Notes under the pieces: generated by a model
The model's input: the letters and a program-made list of their open reading frames with translations, nothing else
The model's database searches: none
What the model was told of the DNA's origin: nothing
Shown here: positions 27,801 through 36,651 of the stretch, one piece after another
Numbering within the stretch: the first letter of the stretch is position 1
How the letters are laid out: each line of letters begins with the position of its first letter
NCBI GenBank assembly: GCA_023701285.1
Contig: JAMPXH010000030.1
Span: 1 to 38,412, forward strand
DNA from: Candidatus Didemnitutus sp.
GTDB taxonomy: Bacteria; Verrucomicrobiota; Verrucomicrobiia; Opitutales; Opitutaceae
DNA: 38,412 nt
Direction: 5' to 3'
Program-made: the position numbers and the translations under genes

Positions 27801-30800
27801 TCGGCGACGTAGAGGTTGCCGGAGCGGTCGGCCGCGAGACCGAAGGGTTGGTTGAAGCGCGCATTGGCGCCCACGCCGTCGGCGCTGCCCGCGACGCCGG
27901 CCGCGCCGGCGAAGACGGACACCTGGCCCTGCGGGGTGATGCGGCGGATGACGTGGTTGCCCGCCTCGGCGACGTAGACGTTGCCGCCCGCGTCCGTGGC
28001 GATCGCGGTGATGCCGTTGTAGGTTGCCTGGGCGAGCGCACCGTTCGCGGCGCCGCTGCCGTTCGGCGTGCCGGTGTAGAGCGCCCAGTTCCAGCTGTAG
28101 TTGATGGCGAGGCGCAGGTCGCCGGTGGCGCCGCCCACGCCGTCGACGGCGATCTGGAAGACGTCGCCCGCGTTCGCAACGAAGCGGACGCGGCTGAATT
28201 TCCGGCCGGGGTCGCCCGCGTGCTCGGCGACGAGTTGGAGCGCAGCGAGCGCATCGCCGCGATAGACGGCCAAGCGCGTGTCGAAGGTGCTGCCGAGGGT
28301 ATCGATCGTGACATCGCCGTTGGCGGGCGCGGTCCACGTGAACCACGTCGACCGGCTCGCAGGCGCACCGGCGTGGGCGGGCTCGCCCGGTTGCGCGGTG
28401 GCGGAGTAGTTGTAGGTCGAGAGCGACACTTGCGCGCCGAGGATGCGCGCGCGACTCGCGAACGAGTCGTTCGCGGGCAACGGCAGGATCTCGACCACGG
28501 CTGCGTCGCCGACGAGCGAGCCGAGGCTGTTCGTCGCGACGAGCGTGTAGCTGCCGCTTTGCGCGGGCTGCGCGTCGGTCAGCGTGAGCGTCGGCAAAGT
28601 CGCGCCCGGGACATCCACGCCATTCCGCTGCCATTGGTAGCTCGGCGCAGGATTGGCGACGGCGGAGCCGGTGAGTGTGACAGTCGTGCCGGCGATGACG
28701 CGCACGCCGCGCGGCTGCAGGCCGCGCTGGGGCGCCTGCGGCGTGCTGCTGAGCACGCCGACGCGCAACGTGTGGTTGCCTTGGTCGGTGACGTAGATGC
28801 GCCCCTGGCCGTCGGTCGCGATCGTCGCCGGGAAGTAGAATCCGACTTCGAGGCCGACGCCATCGGCGGCGCGAGTCGGTGCGCCGCCGGCGACGGTGAG
28901 CACGAAATTGTCCGGTGTGAGCTGGCGGATGGCGTTGGCGCCGCGATCGGCGATGAGGACGGAGCCGTCGGCGAGCGCGAGCACGCCGTTGGGTTGGGAA
29001 AACAGCGCCGTCGCCGCCGGGCCGTCGATGTAGCCGGGAGAGCCCGCGACCCCGGCGACCGTGGTGACGACGCCGGCGGGCGTGATCTTGCGGATCGTGC
29101 GATTGCCGTAATCGGCGGCGTAAACCGTGCCGTCGGCGGCGACGGCGACGCCTTCGACGGCGTTGAACCGCGCGGCCGTGCCTGTGCCGTCGACCGCACC
29201 GGAAGTCCCGGGCAGACCGGCGAGCGTCGTGACGACGGCCGACGGGCTGATCTTGCGCACGGCATGATTGCCCGCCTCGCCCACATGGAGGTTGCCCTGC
29301 GGGTCGACGGCGATCGCGGCCGGTTGGTTGAAGCGCGCCGCCCCGCCGGTGCCATTGGCCGTGCCGGCGGCGTTCGTGCCGGCGAACGTCGATGTCGCGC
29401 CGGTGTTCGGGTCGACGCGGCGGATCGCGTGGTTGTTCGCATCGGCGACGTAGAGGAATCCGTTCCAATAGACGATGCCCGCCGGGAGATTGAAGCGTGC
29501 GGCGCTGCCGGTGCCGTTCACGTAACCTTCGGCGCCCGCCAGGCCGGCGAGCGTCGTGACGACGCCGGCGGGCGTGACTTTGCGGATGGTGTGATTGTTG
29601 AGGTCGGCGACGTAGATCGTGCCGTCGGGGCCGACCGCGGAGCCGTTGAGGCCGCGGAAACGCGCGGCGCTGCCGGTGCCGTCGGCCGAGCCGGCGTTCT
29701 CCGCGAGACCCGCGATGGTCGAGAACGAGTAGGCGAAGGCCACGTGCACGGCGACGGCGCCCGGGAAACCGCCGACGCTGTCGACGGCGATGCGATACGT
29801 CGTGCCTTCGACCGCCACGAACATCGCGCGGGCGCGGCGCCAATTCAGCGAACCCAGCGGCGTCTGCTGGCCGCGCGCGACTTCCGTGAGCGTCGCGGGC
29901 GCATCGCCCGTGTAGACGGCGACCGCGGTGTCGACCGCGCTGCCGGAGGTGTCGACGATGACGGTGCCGGAGGCCGGCGCGGTCCATGTCCACCAGACGG
30001 AGGTGCCGCTGCCGTTGCCGGCGTGCCACGGTTCGCCCGCCTCGCGCGTGGCACCGGCGGTGTTCGATGTGCCGGCGGCGAAACCGCCTGTCAGCAGCGG
30101 CGCCTGCGCAAATAGATCGTTGGCCGGCGGCGTGCCGAGCGTGAGCGTCGCTTCCGCGGACGTGATCGTGCCGCCGGCGTTGCTGACGATGACGCGATAC
30201 GCGCCGACGTCCGCGGCGCTGACCGCGGACAGGCGCAACGTGGCGGAATCGGTGCCGGGCAGGTCGACCTGATCCCGTTGCCAACGGTAAGTGAGCCCGG
30301 TGCCCGTCGCCTGCACATTGAAGTAGGCCGACTGACCCGGGAAGACGGTCACGGACACCGGCTGCGCTTGGAGCCCCGGGGCAGACGTAACCGTCGGGAG
30401 CGCGAAATCGGCCGGCACGATGCGCTGCAGGCGACTCTGCCCCACGGCCCAACCACTCATCCCGCCGGTGAGGATGACGTTGTTGCCGATGGACGGACTG
30501 AGGAAGGTCTGGCTTCCGTCGCGCCCGAACTGGCGCACGCCGTCGCCCGCGACGACGATCAGGTTGCCGTCCGGATCGATTGAAATCGTGGAGTAGCCGC
30601 GATTGGCGCCGTAGTAATGCACCGTGCGCACATCGCCGGTCGGCGAGAGCGAACGCACCGCGGACCCGCTGCCGAAGGAGCCGACCGCCCCGCTCTCGGT
30701 GAAGAACAACATGCCGTCGGGCGCGCGGACGATGTCGCCCGGGCCGAGCAAGCGCGCCGCGCTGCCCACGCCGTCGGCGGGTGGCGCCGAGCGCGAGTTC

Positions 30801-33800
30801 TGCGTGCCGACGAGCGTCGTGACGGCGTTGGTCGCGAGCGTGAGCTGGCGCAACAGCACGTTGCCCGCATCGACGATGATCAGCGCGGTCTCGTCCGCAT
30901 TCAACGCGAGGCCGCTCAGGGAGCTGAAGCGCGCCGCCGCTCCGACCGCATCGACATAGCCGAACTGCGAGGTCGAACCGGCCAGCGTCGTGATCGTGCC
31001 ATCGGTCCCGATCCGCCGGATCGCCGCGCCGTCGACCACATAGAGCGTGCCGTCACCGGCCCGCGTGAGCGCCGTCGGATTCTGCAGCATCCCCTGCCCC
31101 GCCGGTCCATCGACCGCGCCCGCGCTGCCCTCGATGCCGGCGACGATCGCATACCCGCCGGCCGCGGTGCGTTTCCGGACGACGCGCTGCGCCGGATCGG
31201 TGAAATAAAGCGCGCCGTCCGCGCCGGCGATCACGCGCTGAGCCGACGGATTTTCCGCCAGCGCCTGCGTCGCGAGCGCATAGCGCAACCCGAGCTGGAT
31301 CTCGCCGGTCTGGTTGTTGCGGCCCGCGACCGCGATTTGATACGTCGTGCCCGCGGTGATGGCCAACGTCACCGTGGGCGGCTCCGCGATGCTTCCGGTG
31401 GCGCCGGCCAGCCGCTGCAGACCGGTCAGCGTATCGCCGGTGTAGATGGCGAGCGCCGGGTTGAAGCTCGAACCAGCCAGACTCGCGATCACCGTGCCGT
31501 CGGTCGGCGCCGTCCAGGTGAACCACACGGAGCTGCCCGTGTTGTTCTCGAGGTGCGCGGGTTCGCCCGGCTCCGGCGACGCGGTGTAATTATGCGTCGT
31601 GCGCGCCACGGGCAGTGTCGCGAGCGGCTCGCGCGCCGCGAAATTATCGTTGGCCGCCGCGCCGTAAACGCGCAGCGCGATCGGGGCGGAGACGACGGTC
31701 GTGCCGCCTTGCGTGGCTTCGAGCGTGTAGCGGCCGCTGTCGCCGGGCTGCGCCGCGGCGAAAACCAGACGTTCGCCGACCGCGCCGGGAACGACCTGGC
31801 CGTCGCGCTTCCACGCGAGCGTCGGCGTCGGGTTGCCGACGACATGGGCGAACACCTCCACCCGCGTGCCCGCCGCGGCATAGCGGCCGGGCGACACGGC
31901 CACGATCGCGACCGCGCGCGGCATCGTGCTCGGCTCGGCGCGACGGATCACCGTCTCCGACGCGCTTGAGATCAGCAGCGAGCCATCGGCGTTCAGCACC
32001 ATGTCGCCGTTCTGCGTGAAGCGCGCCGCCAGACCCGCGCCGTCGCGCATCACGATTTGCGACTCGGTGTCGCCCGCGAGCGTCGCGACCTGCCCGTCGG
32101 TGCCCCAGCGCCGCAGCGCGCGCAGGACACGTTCGTAGAAATACACGTTGCCCGCCGCGTCGGTGGCGATGCGGTAGGGCTGCGAAAGCGCGACCTCCGC
32201 GGCCGGACCGTCTCGCGCGGGCTTGCCCGCGCCGCCGAGCACGGTCGTGACGGCGTTGTCCGCGAGATTGAGCCGGCGCAGCGTGTTGCCGTTGGTGTCG
32301 GCGACGAGCACCTGGCCGTCGGCGCCGAGCGCCAGATCCTCGATGCGGCTGAAGCGCGCCGCCGTGCCGACACCATCGAGTTGCCCGGAAGTGGTGGAAC
32401 CAGCCGCGGTCGTCACCGCGAGCGTGGACAGCACGAGGCGCCGGATCACGCGACCGCTTTGATCGGCGAGGTAGAGCGAGCCGTTGGGGGCCGCGACGAG
32501 CGCGCTGACGCCGGAGAAGCGCGCCGCCGTGCCGGTGCCGTCCGTCGAGCCGGAGGTGTTCCACGCACCCGCGAGGGTCGTGACGACGCCGGCGGGCGTC
32601 ATGCGGCGCACGGTATAAGCGTCCGCAAAGTAGAGATTGCCGTCCGCCGCGACGGCCATGCCGACCACCTGCGGGATGCGCGCCACGCTGCCGGTGCCGT
32701 CGACGGACGTGGACGTTTGCATCGCCGCACCCGCGATCGAACTGACTTCGCCGGTGGGCGTGATTTTGCGGATCAGGCCCGCGTCCCAGAGATAGACGTT
32801 GCCCGCAGCGTCGCGCGCCATCGCGTTCACGTAGCCGAAGCGCGCCGCGGCGAGCGTCGGGGCATCGAGCTGGCCCGATGAGCCCACCTGACCGCCGACC
32901 GTGACGACCGTGTAGCCATAGTGGAGCGCAAGCCGCAACGCCCCTTCGCTCGGCGCGAAGTCCGCGAGGCCGTCCACCACGAAGCGATACATCGTGCCCG
33001 CCGTCACCGGCACCGACACGCGCGTGAAGTTGTCCGCCGCGTTGTCGTCCTGCGCGAGCAACTGCAGCGCGCCGAGCGTGCCGCCGGAGTAAACGGCGAG
33101 CGTGTTCTTCATCTCGGCGCCGATGGTCTGCACGACGATCGTCCCGTCGCTCGGTGCGATCCACGCCCACCAGACGCTGCGGCCCGCCGCCGCGGCGCCG
33201 GGGCGGACGGGCTCGCCGCTCTCGCGCGTCGCACCGTAATTCTGTCCCGTCGCGGCAGCCGCCGCGCCGCTCAACACCGCGGCGTTGGCGAAGGCGTCGT
33301 TCGCCGCGACCGGTTGCACGCCGAACGCGACTTCGGCCGTCGTCGTCGCAATGCCGCCCGCCGTGACGGTCACGGAATAATTGCCCGCATCCGTCAATGC
33401 CGCGCTGGGGAACGTCAGCGCCGGCGCGGTCTGGCCCGCGAGCGGGCTGCCATTCTTGCGCCATTGGTAAGTGACGGTGGGGCCGCCGTAGGCCGTGACG
33501 GAGAACGTCGCCGCCGCGCCCTCGCCGACCGTGCGCGCCGCGGGTGCCGCGGTGATGACCGGGGCGACGTTGCCGGAAGTCGCCGCCGCGCGATACACGC
33601 TGCGCGACGAGGTGTAGAAGAGGTTGCCGGCCGGGTCGACCAGCACGCCCTGCGGCTCGCCTGCCGCGACGGCCAGCGGATCGCCCGCGCTCAGGCCGCC
33701 GGTCTGGTTGCCGTTGCCGACGTGCAGCGCGATGCGGCCGTTCGGGCTGATGCGCCGGATGGCGTAGAGGCTGGCGAAATAGAGATTCCCCACGGCATCC

Positions 33801-36175
33801 GCGCGCAGCGACGTGCCGTTGCGGCCGATGACGTCGCTGCCTTCGGCCAGGGTCGTGACGGCCAGCGTCGGCAGATCGACCACGCGCAGGCGGTTGGACT
33901 GCTGGCTGAGCGTGTTGTCGATGAAGTAGAGCTTCGTCCCGACGACGACGAGACTGCGCGGCAGGTAGAGCTGCGCGGCAGCGCCGTTGCCATCGGCGGA
34001 GCCAAACTGCCCCGGCGTGCCGACGATCGTCGTGACCGCGCCCGCCGGCGTGATGCGGCGGATGACGTGGTTGCTCTGGTCGGCGACGTAGAGGTTGTTC
34101 GCCGCGTCGATCGCCACGTCGTAGGGCCAGCTGAAACGCGCCGCGCCGCCGGTCGCGTCGACGTGGCCCGACGTGTTCTCCGCCCCGGCGAGGATGGAGA
34201 CCGCGCCCGCCGACGTGATGCGGCGGATGACATGCCGCACGGGATCGGCGACGATGAGGTTGCCCGCCGAGTCGAACACCAAGCCGAGCGCCTGCACGCC
34301 GGTGACGAAGTTCGCCACGACGCCCGCCGGCGTGATGCGGCGGATCGTGTTGCCGTCGCCGACGTAGAGATTGCCGGCCGCATCGCGCGCCAACGGTCCG
34401 GCACTGGTGAAGCGCGCATCGAGAGGATTGGTGGCGTTGGTGCTGCCCGACTCGGTGGGCGAGCCCGCGTAAAGCGCGGCTACTTGCGCGTAGGCGAGCG
34501 AGAGGTGCGCCGCGCCGGGAGCCGAGGCCTCGACTCGCTCCACCGCGAGGCGATACACGGCGCCCGCGGTGACGGCGAACGTCACACGCGTCGGGTTGTC
34601 GAGCGAGGCGTAGGCGGAGAGCGCCGGCACCGGCGTGAGGGCGTCGACGGAGTTGCCGGTGTAAACCTGCACGACGGACGGCGTCGTGGACGCGGCGACC
34701 TCGGCGCGCACGAAGCCGGTCGACGGCGCGGTGAAATTCCACCACAGCGAACCGCCGCTCGCGCTGCCGTTGTGCGCGGGCTCGCCGGCTTCGCGCGTCG
34801 CGCCGATGTAGTCAGCGCTCACGGTCACCGGAGCGGAGTTGAGCGCGAGTGCGCCGGAGAAACTGTCGTTGGGCGAGACGGCCTGCACGTGCAGGGCCAC
34901 ATCGGCGGAGGTGGCGGAGCCGTTCTCGTTGCTGGCGCTGACGCGGTAGAGCGCCGCGTCGGCAGGGGTGAGATTGCTCAGCGTCAACGTCGGGCCCGTC
35001 GCGCCGACGATCGCCTGACCGTTCTTGAACCATTGGTAGACCGGCGTCGGCGTGCCCCACGCGACGACGGAGAAGGTGTGGCTGCCGCCGAGCAGGCCCG
35101 TGGCCGCCACGGGCGGAAACTCGATCGCCGCTGGCGCCGGGACGCCCTCGAGCGCGATCCAGCGTATCCGGCTTTCATCGACCACCACGAGCCGGCCGCC
35201 GGGGCCGAGCGTGAGCGCACCCGGATCGCGGAAGCGCACGACGCTGCCCGCGCCGTCGACCCGCTCGGCGGGCAAATCCGCGCCCAGCAACGTGGTCACT
35301 TCACCCGCCGGCGTGATGCGGCGCAGACGACGCAGGTCGAGGACGTAGGCATTGCCCGCGCTGTCGACGGTCAGATACCGCGGATCGTAGAAGCGCGCGG
35401 CGGCCCCGACGCCATCGATCACGGCGGAACTGGCCGAGCTGCCCGCCACCGTGCTCACGCTGCCGTCGGGCGCGACGCGGCGCAGGCGGTTGCCGTCGAT
35501 CACCCAGACGTCGCCGGACGGCGTCACCTCGATCTCGCGCAGCGAGGCGAAGCTCGCGACCGCGCGCGGACCGTCGAGGCCGCTGGAGTCGTTCGTGCGG
35601 CCGGCCAGCGTGGAGACGAAGCCGTCGGGGTTCATGACGCGGATCAACCGGTTCGAGGTGTCCGCGATGTAGAGGTTGCCCGCCGCATCGCCGCCCAGAT
35701 CGCCGGGCGAGAGCCACAGCGTCGTGCCCATCGCGTCGCGATCGCCGAAGACGCTGCCCCCGCCGGCCACGACCGTGGTCGTGCCGTAGAAATTGAGTTG
35801 ATAGACCTTCTGGCTGTCGGCGACGAACACGCGTCCGTCGATCATCGTCACGAGTCCAGTAGTCTGGTTCGGCAACGAGTTGGGCGAGAGCTGCACCAGA
35901 AGGGAGCCCGGCTCCGCCGAGACGCGGCCAAAATAGGCGCCGGTGGTCCAGTAAAGCGTGTGAGTGGAGGCTTGGTAGGCCAGGCGCGAGGCGGAGAGAA
36001 ATTCCGGATAACTCGGCGTCGTGACGATCGGCGGACGATCTTGCCCGAGCAGGTCGCCGCCGCCCAGGAGCGTCAGGCCGAGGAGCAGACTCGCGACCCG
36101 GCAAAGCAAGGTGCTGGCAATACGAGAACCGGCGCGAGCGTGGACACGCGCCTTCCGGCTTACAGGGACAACCAT
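24845..36175 (-). CDS. Secreted 3776-aa NHL-repeat / Ig-like / PPC-like protein with Ca-binding-like C-terminal module
   Basis: The frame is open from ATG 36175 to TAG at 24845. A basic N-terminus and the hydrophobic run VASLLLGLTLLGGGDLLG suggest an atypically long signal peptide ending near residue 45. Seven NHL blocks (60-345, 566-872, 1092-1423, 1640-1925, 2155-2477, 2705-3022, 3242-3572) carry units like DGVGSAARF..P.GLAVDA.GNLYVAD..N..IRKITP.G.V.TLAG. Between successive blocks lies an Ig-like domain and then a PPC-like beta-sandwich (NDxFAxAxxL, AT.EAGEPAHAG, S.WW.WTAP.SG, LAVYTG). The C-terminus has an MBG-like domain, the DFDRDGFSNLVEYALGLDP loop and the module shared with gene 2. NHL repeats form propellers that bind proteins, sugars or RNA in known families; no catalytic site was seen here. 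An extracellular scaffold or adhesin is an inference. I saw only one cysteine after the signal region. No Shine-Dalgarno at the usual distance. Confidence 0.92.
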   Translation of the reverse strand: MVVPVSRKARVHARAGSRIASTLLCRVASLLLGLTLLGGGDLLGQDRPPIVTTPSYPEFLSASRLAYQASTHTLYWTTGAYFGRVSAEPGSLLVQLSPNSLPNQTTGLVTMIDGRVFVADSQKVYQLNFYGTTTVVAGGGSVFGDRDAMGTTLWLSPGDLGGDAAGNLYIADTSNRLIRVMNPDGFVSTLAGRTNDSSGLDGPRAVASFASLREIEVTPSGDVWVIDGNRLRRVAPDGSVSTVAGSSASSAVIDGVGAAARFYDPRYLTVDSAGNAYVLDLRRLRRITPAGEVTTLLGADLPAERVDGAGSVVRFRDPGALTLGPGGRLVVVDESRIRWIALEGVPAPAAIEFPPVAATGLLGGSHTFSVVAWGTPTPVYQWFKNGQAIVGATGPTLTLSNLTPADAALYRVSASNENGSATSADVALHVQAVSPNDSFSGALALNSAPVTVSADYIGATREAGEPAHNGSASGGSLWWNFTAPSTGFVRAEVAASTTPSVVQVYTGNSVDALTPVPALSAYASLDNPTRVTFAVTAGAVYRLAVERVEASAPGAAHLSLAYAQVAALYAGSPTESGSTNATNPLDARFTSAGPLARDAAGNLYVGDGNTIRRITPAGVVANFVTGVQALGLVFDSAGNLIVADPVRHVIRRITSAGAVSILAGAENTSGHVDATGGAARFSWPYDVAIDAANNLYVADQSNHVIRRITPAGAVTTIVGTPGQFGSADGNGAAAQLYLPRSLVVVGTKLYFIDNTLSQQSNRLRVVDLPTLAVTTLAEGSDVIGRNGTSLRADAVGNLYFASLYAIRRISPNGRIALHVGNGNQTGGLSAGDPLAVAAGEPQGVLVDPAGNLFYTSSRSVYRAAATSGNVAPVITAAPAARTVGEGAAATFSVTAYGGPTVTYQWRKNGSPLAGQTAPALTFPSAALTDAGNYSVTVTAGGIATTTAEVAFGVQPVAANDAFANAAVLSGAAAAATGQNYGATRESGEPVRPGAAAAGRSVWWAWIAPSDGTIVVQTIGAEMKNTLAVYSGGTLGALQLLAQDDNAADNFTRVSVPVTAGTMYRFVVDGLADFAPSEGALRLALHYGYTVVTVGGQVGSSGQLDAPTLAAARFGYVNAMARDAAGNVYLWDAGLIRKITPTGEVSSIAGAAMQTSTSVDGTGSVARIPQVVGMAVAADGNLYFADAYTVRRMTPAGVVTTLAGAWNTSGSTDGTGTAARFSGVSALVAAPNGSLYLADQSGRVIRRLVLSTLAVTTAAGSTTSGQLDGVGTAARFSRIEDLALGADGQVLVADTNGNTLRRLNLADNAVTTVLGGAGKPARDGPAAEVALSQPYRIATDAAGNVYFYERVLRALRRWGTDGQVATLAGDTESQIVMRDGAGLAARFTQNGDMVLNADGSLLISSASETVIRRAEPSTMPRAVAIVAVSPGRYAAAGTRVEVFAHVVGNPTPTLAWKRDGQVVPGAVGERLVFAAAQPGDSGRYTLEATQGGTTVVSAPIALRVYGAAANDNFAAREPLATLPVARTTHNYTASPEPGEPAHLENNTGSSVWFTWTAPTDGTVIASLAGSSFNPALAIYTGDTLTGLQRLAGATGSIAEPPTVTLAITAGTTYQIAVAGRNNQTGEIQLGLRYALATQALAENPSAQRVIAGADGALYFTDPAQRVVRKRTAAGGYAIVAGIEGSAGAVDGPAGQGMLQNPTALTRAGDGTLYVVDGAAIRRIGTDGTITTLAGSTSQFGYVDAVGAAARFSSLSGLALNADETALIIVDAGNVLLRQLTLATNAVTTLVGTQNSRSAPPADGVGSAARLLGPGDIVRAPDGMLFFTESGAVGSFGSGSAVRSLSPTGDVRTVHYYGANRGYSTISIDPDGNLIVVAGDGVRQFGRDGSQTFLSPSIGNNVILTGGMSGWAVGQSRLQRIVPADFALPTVTSAPGLQAQPVSVTVFPGQSAYFNVQATGTGLTYRWQRDQVDLPGTDSATLRLSAVSAADVGAYRVIVSNAGGTITSAEATLTLGTPPANDLFAQAPLLTGGFAAGTSNTAGATREAGEPWHAGNGSGTSVWWTWTAPASGTVIVDTSGSAVDTAVAVYTGDAPATLTEVARGQQTPLGSLNWRRARAMFVAVEGTTYRIAVDSVGGFPGAVAVHVAFAYSFSTIAGLAENAGSADGTGSAARFRGLNGSAVGPDGTIYVADLNNHTIRKVTPAGVVTTLAGLAGAEGYVNGTGSAARFNLPAGIVYWNGFLYVADANNHAIRRVDPNTGATSTFAGTNAAGTANGTGGAARFNQPAAIAVDPQGNLHVGEAGNHAVRKISPSAVVTTLAGLPGTSGAVDGTGTAARFNAVEGVAVAADGTVYAADYGNRTIRKITPAGVVTTVAGVAGSPGYIDGPAATALFSQPNGVLALADGSVLIADRGANAIRQLTPDNFVLTVAGGAPTRAADGVGLEVGFYFPATIATDGQGRIYVTDQGNHTLRVGVLSSTPQAPQRGLQPRGVRVIAGTTVTLTGSAVANPAPSYQWQRNGVDVPGATLPTLTLTDAQPAQSGSYTLVATNSLGSLVGDAAVVEILPLPANDSFASRARILGAQVSLSTYNYSATAQPGEPAHAGAPASRSTWFTWTAPANGDVTIDTLGSTFDTRLAVYRGDALAALQLVAEHAGDPGRKFSRVRFVANAGDVFQIAVDGVGGATGDLRLAINYSWNWALYTGTPNGSGAANGALAQATYNGITAIATDAGGNVYVAEAGNHVIRRITPQGQVSVFAGAAGVAGSADGVGANARFNQPFGLAADRSGNLYVADTDNHTIRKIVIATATVSTIAGAAGQYGYVDATGTAARFATPAGVAVNAAGELFVSDYSNKLIRKLTLATGAVTTFAGGLNTSGNSARYYSAPWGLAIDSAGNLFVADNANIRKVLPDGTGVEFAGDINGVTGFSDGAGGIARFNRPTQLAIDAQDNLYVTDLNNNVVRQISPRGEVRTIGGEPSRNAHNVGTAEAAAFGNPRAIAIDAGGFLYVGTMMSLIDIGQRQAGPGAPRIVTQPEPQSVASGGTVSFTVVASGQPAPTYQWRRNGTPLEGATSPVITLTNVTQIGSYDVVVTNANGSVTSRAAGLTLASAPTNDAFAHALALTGNSVTASAFPTAATAEAGEPAHAGAPATRSLWWSWMAPAGGVVVVQTAGSAVDTRLAVYTGGNVGALTLVAANDDALAGGASRVQFLATPGTTYFIAVDTNPTAGSSLGGVRLGVDYAYVVSTFAGSPGQAGAANGQGSAARFTNPSSIARDSAGNLYVAEPTQHVIRKIAPDGTVSVFAGAVGQSGATNANGAAARFNLPYGLAVDAANHVFVADYGNRVIRRITPAGDVTTFAGAVGQGGATDGAAANARFNLIFGLAFDASGALYATDLGNHNVRKISAGTVTTLAGSTTGVAGALDGTTTAARFNQPRGLTVDAQGNVYVADFGNHTVRQITPAGVVTTLAGFAGSQGVTDGLGSNARFTGPCAVAFAAPDRLFVTDASHRVRAVSTVDGLATTAAGSTEGAAEGIALAARFDVPIAIVATPDGVLYVADHDNHTLRALTPSTQVAVAQSIGFAPLLDRAYTPLPITLSATTTSGLPVVFELVAGDASLDGNQLTLLGTGTITIRATQPGDATHLAAEPVTRSFTVTPNFLSWELDRFTPEQLGNPALTGPNADFDRDGFSNLVEYALGLDPQVASHANVPTVAVSASEWTFTYTRPADRSDVIYTVQTSTNLTTWTDVAATRTATGPTETWRATVPVTGNPNLVFRLKVQR
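24901..25113 (-). repeat. C-terminal module repeat, copy in gene 3
   Basis: This is the partner of 17308..17520, with about 95% DNA identity. It encodes the final EWTFTYTRPADRSDV module. Upstream parts of the two genes encode different propeller classes and are not similar at this level. Confidence 0.85.
25460..35130 (-). repeat. Six Ig + PPC-like + NHL supermodules in gene 3
   Basis: Each unit is about 510-555 residues. Ig parts begin near 35128, 33560, 31900, 30400, 28740 and 27108. The PPC-like parts open with an ND.F motif near 34875, 33305, 31650, 30120, 28470 and 26850. NHL parts follow each. Short DNA words recur exactly; the 17-mer ACGACGCCGGCGGGCGT occurs at 25794, 29067, 29559 and 32583. 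A first NHL block precedes the array. Confidence 0.8.
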
Positions 36176-36448
36176 ACCGCGAGCGTTATCGGTTCGCCCC
36201 GCTCCTCAAGCGACCAGACGTGGGGGATTCCCTGATTTTTAGCCGTTCGGCATCTTGCATCGGTGAACTACCCTGCAAGCCCTGCACCGTTCAGCCCTAA
36301 ACCGGAGCGGGAGGCCTCGCCCGCGTCTGCGAACGAGATCATGGCCGGCGGAAATATCAGCGCGTGATTACAACGCCTGAACCCGCCTGTTTTCCTTTCG
36401 GGAGACAACGCCGCAGCGACGGGGACTTCTTTCCATCCGAAGAATGCA

Positions 36449-36477
36449 ACGGGCCGGGAGTTCGTCATGCGGCCCGT
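36449..36477. other. Inverted repeat ACGGGCCG ... CGGCCCGT
   Basis: A perfect 8-bp stem with a 13-nt loop, extendable to 10 bp with one bulged A. The plus-strand 3' side runs into GCTTT. It could be a terminator remnant or an intergenic repeat element; no assignment is possible without genome comparison. Confidence 0.4.
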
Positions 36478-36487
36478 GCTTTACATC

Positions 36488-36529
36488 AGTAGGCTTTCCG
36501 CGGTCCTGCACAGCCGGCAAAAGCCTACT
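36488..36529. other. Inverted repeat AGTAGGCTTT ... AAAGCCTACT
   Basis: A perfect 10-bp stem encloses a 22-nt G+C-rich loop. It lies 10 nt after the preceding inverted repeat and about 110 nt upstream of the first lipoprotein gene. It could be an operator, an mRNA leader structure or a small mobile repeat. Confidence 0.45.
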
Positions 36530-36573
36530 CCAGAAAACAGAGTTTGAATATCAGATGCTTACGGACTCTCATC

Positions 36574-36585
36574 GGCCCGTGGGCC
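36574..36585. other. Small hairpin GGCCC-GT-GGGCC
   Basis: A 5-bp palindromic stem with a 2-nt centre, 54 nt upstream of the first lipoprotein start. A comparable GCCCGC/GCGGGC hairpin precedes the second lipoprotein at a similar distance (32 nt). Confidence 0.3.
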
Positions 36586-36623
36586 AAGAAACTGTAGGCA
36601 ATCTACTTAGTCTGAATAACACT

Positions 36624-36651
36624 GATCGCCGAAAGAAAGATGAAGAAGCTC
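36624..36651 (+). repeat. Shared leader of the two lipoprotein genes, copy 1
   Basis: The 16 nt before the ATG and the first 12 coding nt match 37160..37187 at 26 of 28 positions. The AAGAAAG just before the ATG is a weak purine-rich ribosome binding site. Confidence 0.7.

Larger units (their letters stand above)
36176..36639. other. 464-bp divergent intergenic spacer
   Basis: It lies between the starts of gene 3 (minus) and the first lipoprotein (plus), so it should hold promoters for both; none stands out by consensus. It contains a weak IR CTTGCA/TGCAAG (36254..36279), two strong inverted repeats and a small GGCCC/GGGCC hairpin. The 66-codon minus frame at 36268..36468 has no recognisable domain or start signal and is not called. 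Confidence 0.55.

Noticed and set aside
26298-30452. Minus-strand 1384-codon alternate frame inside gene 3
   Set aside because: The product is Arg/His-rich without domains and overlaps the well-supported NHL/Ig/PPC frame; it is a frame shadow. The same holds for the many Arg-rich minus frames inside gene 1.
25460-35130. CRISPR-like or diversity-generating repeat array
   Set aside because: The short repeated DNA words lie inside one open frame and encode NHL blade motifs. Spacing is irregular, and no cas gene or reverse transcriptase is visible.
36268-36468. 66-codon minus-strand frame in the divergent spacer
   Set aside because: No ribosome binding site, no domain, and it overlaps an inverted repeat; not enough to call a gene.
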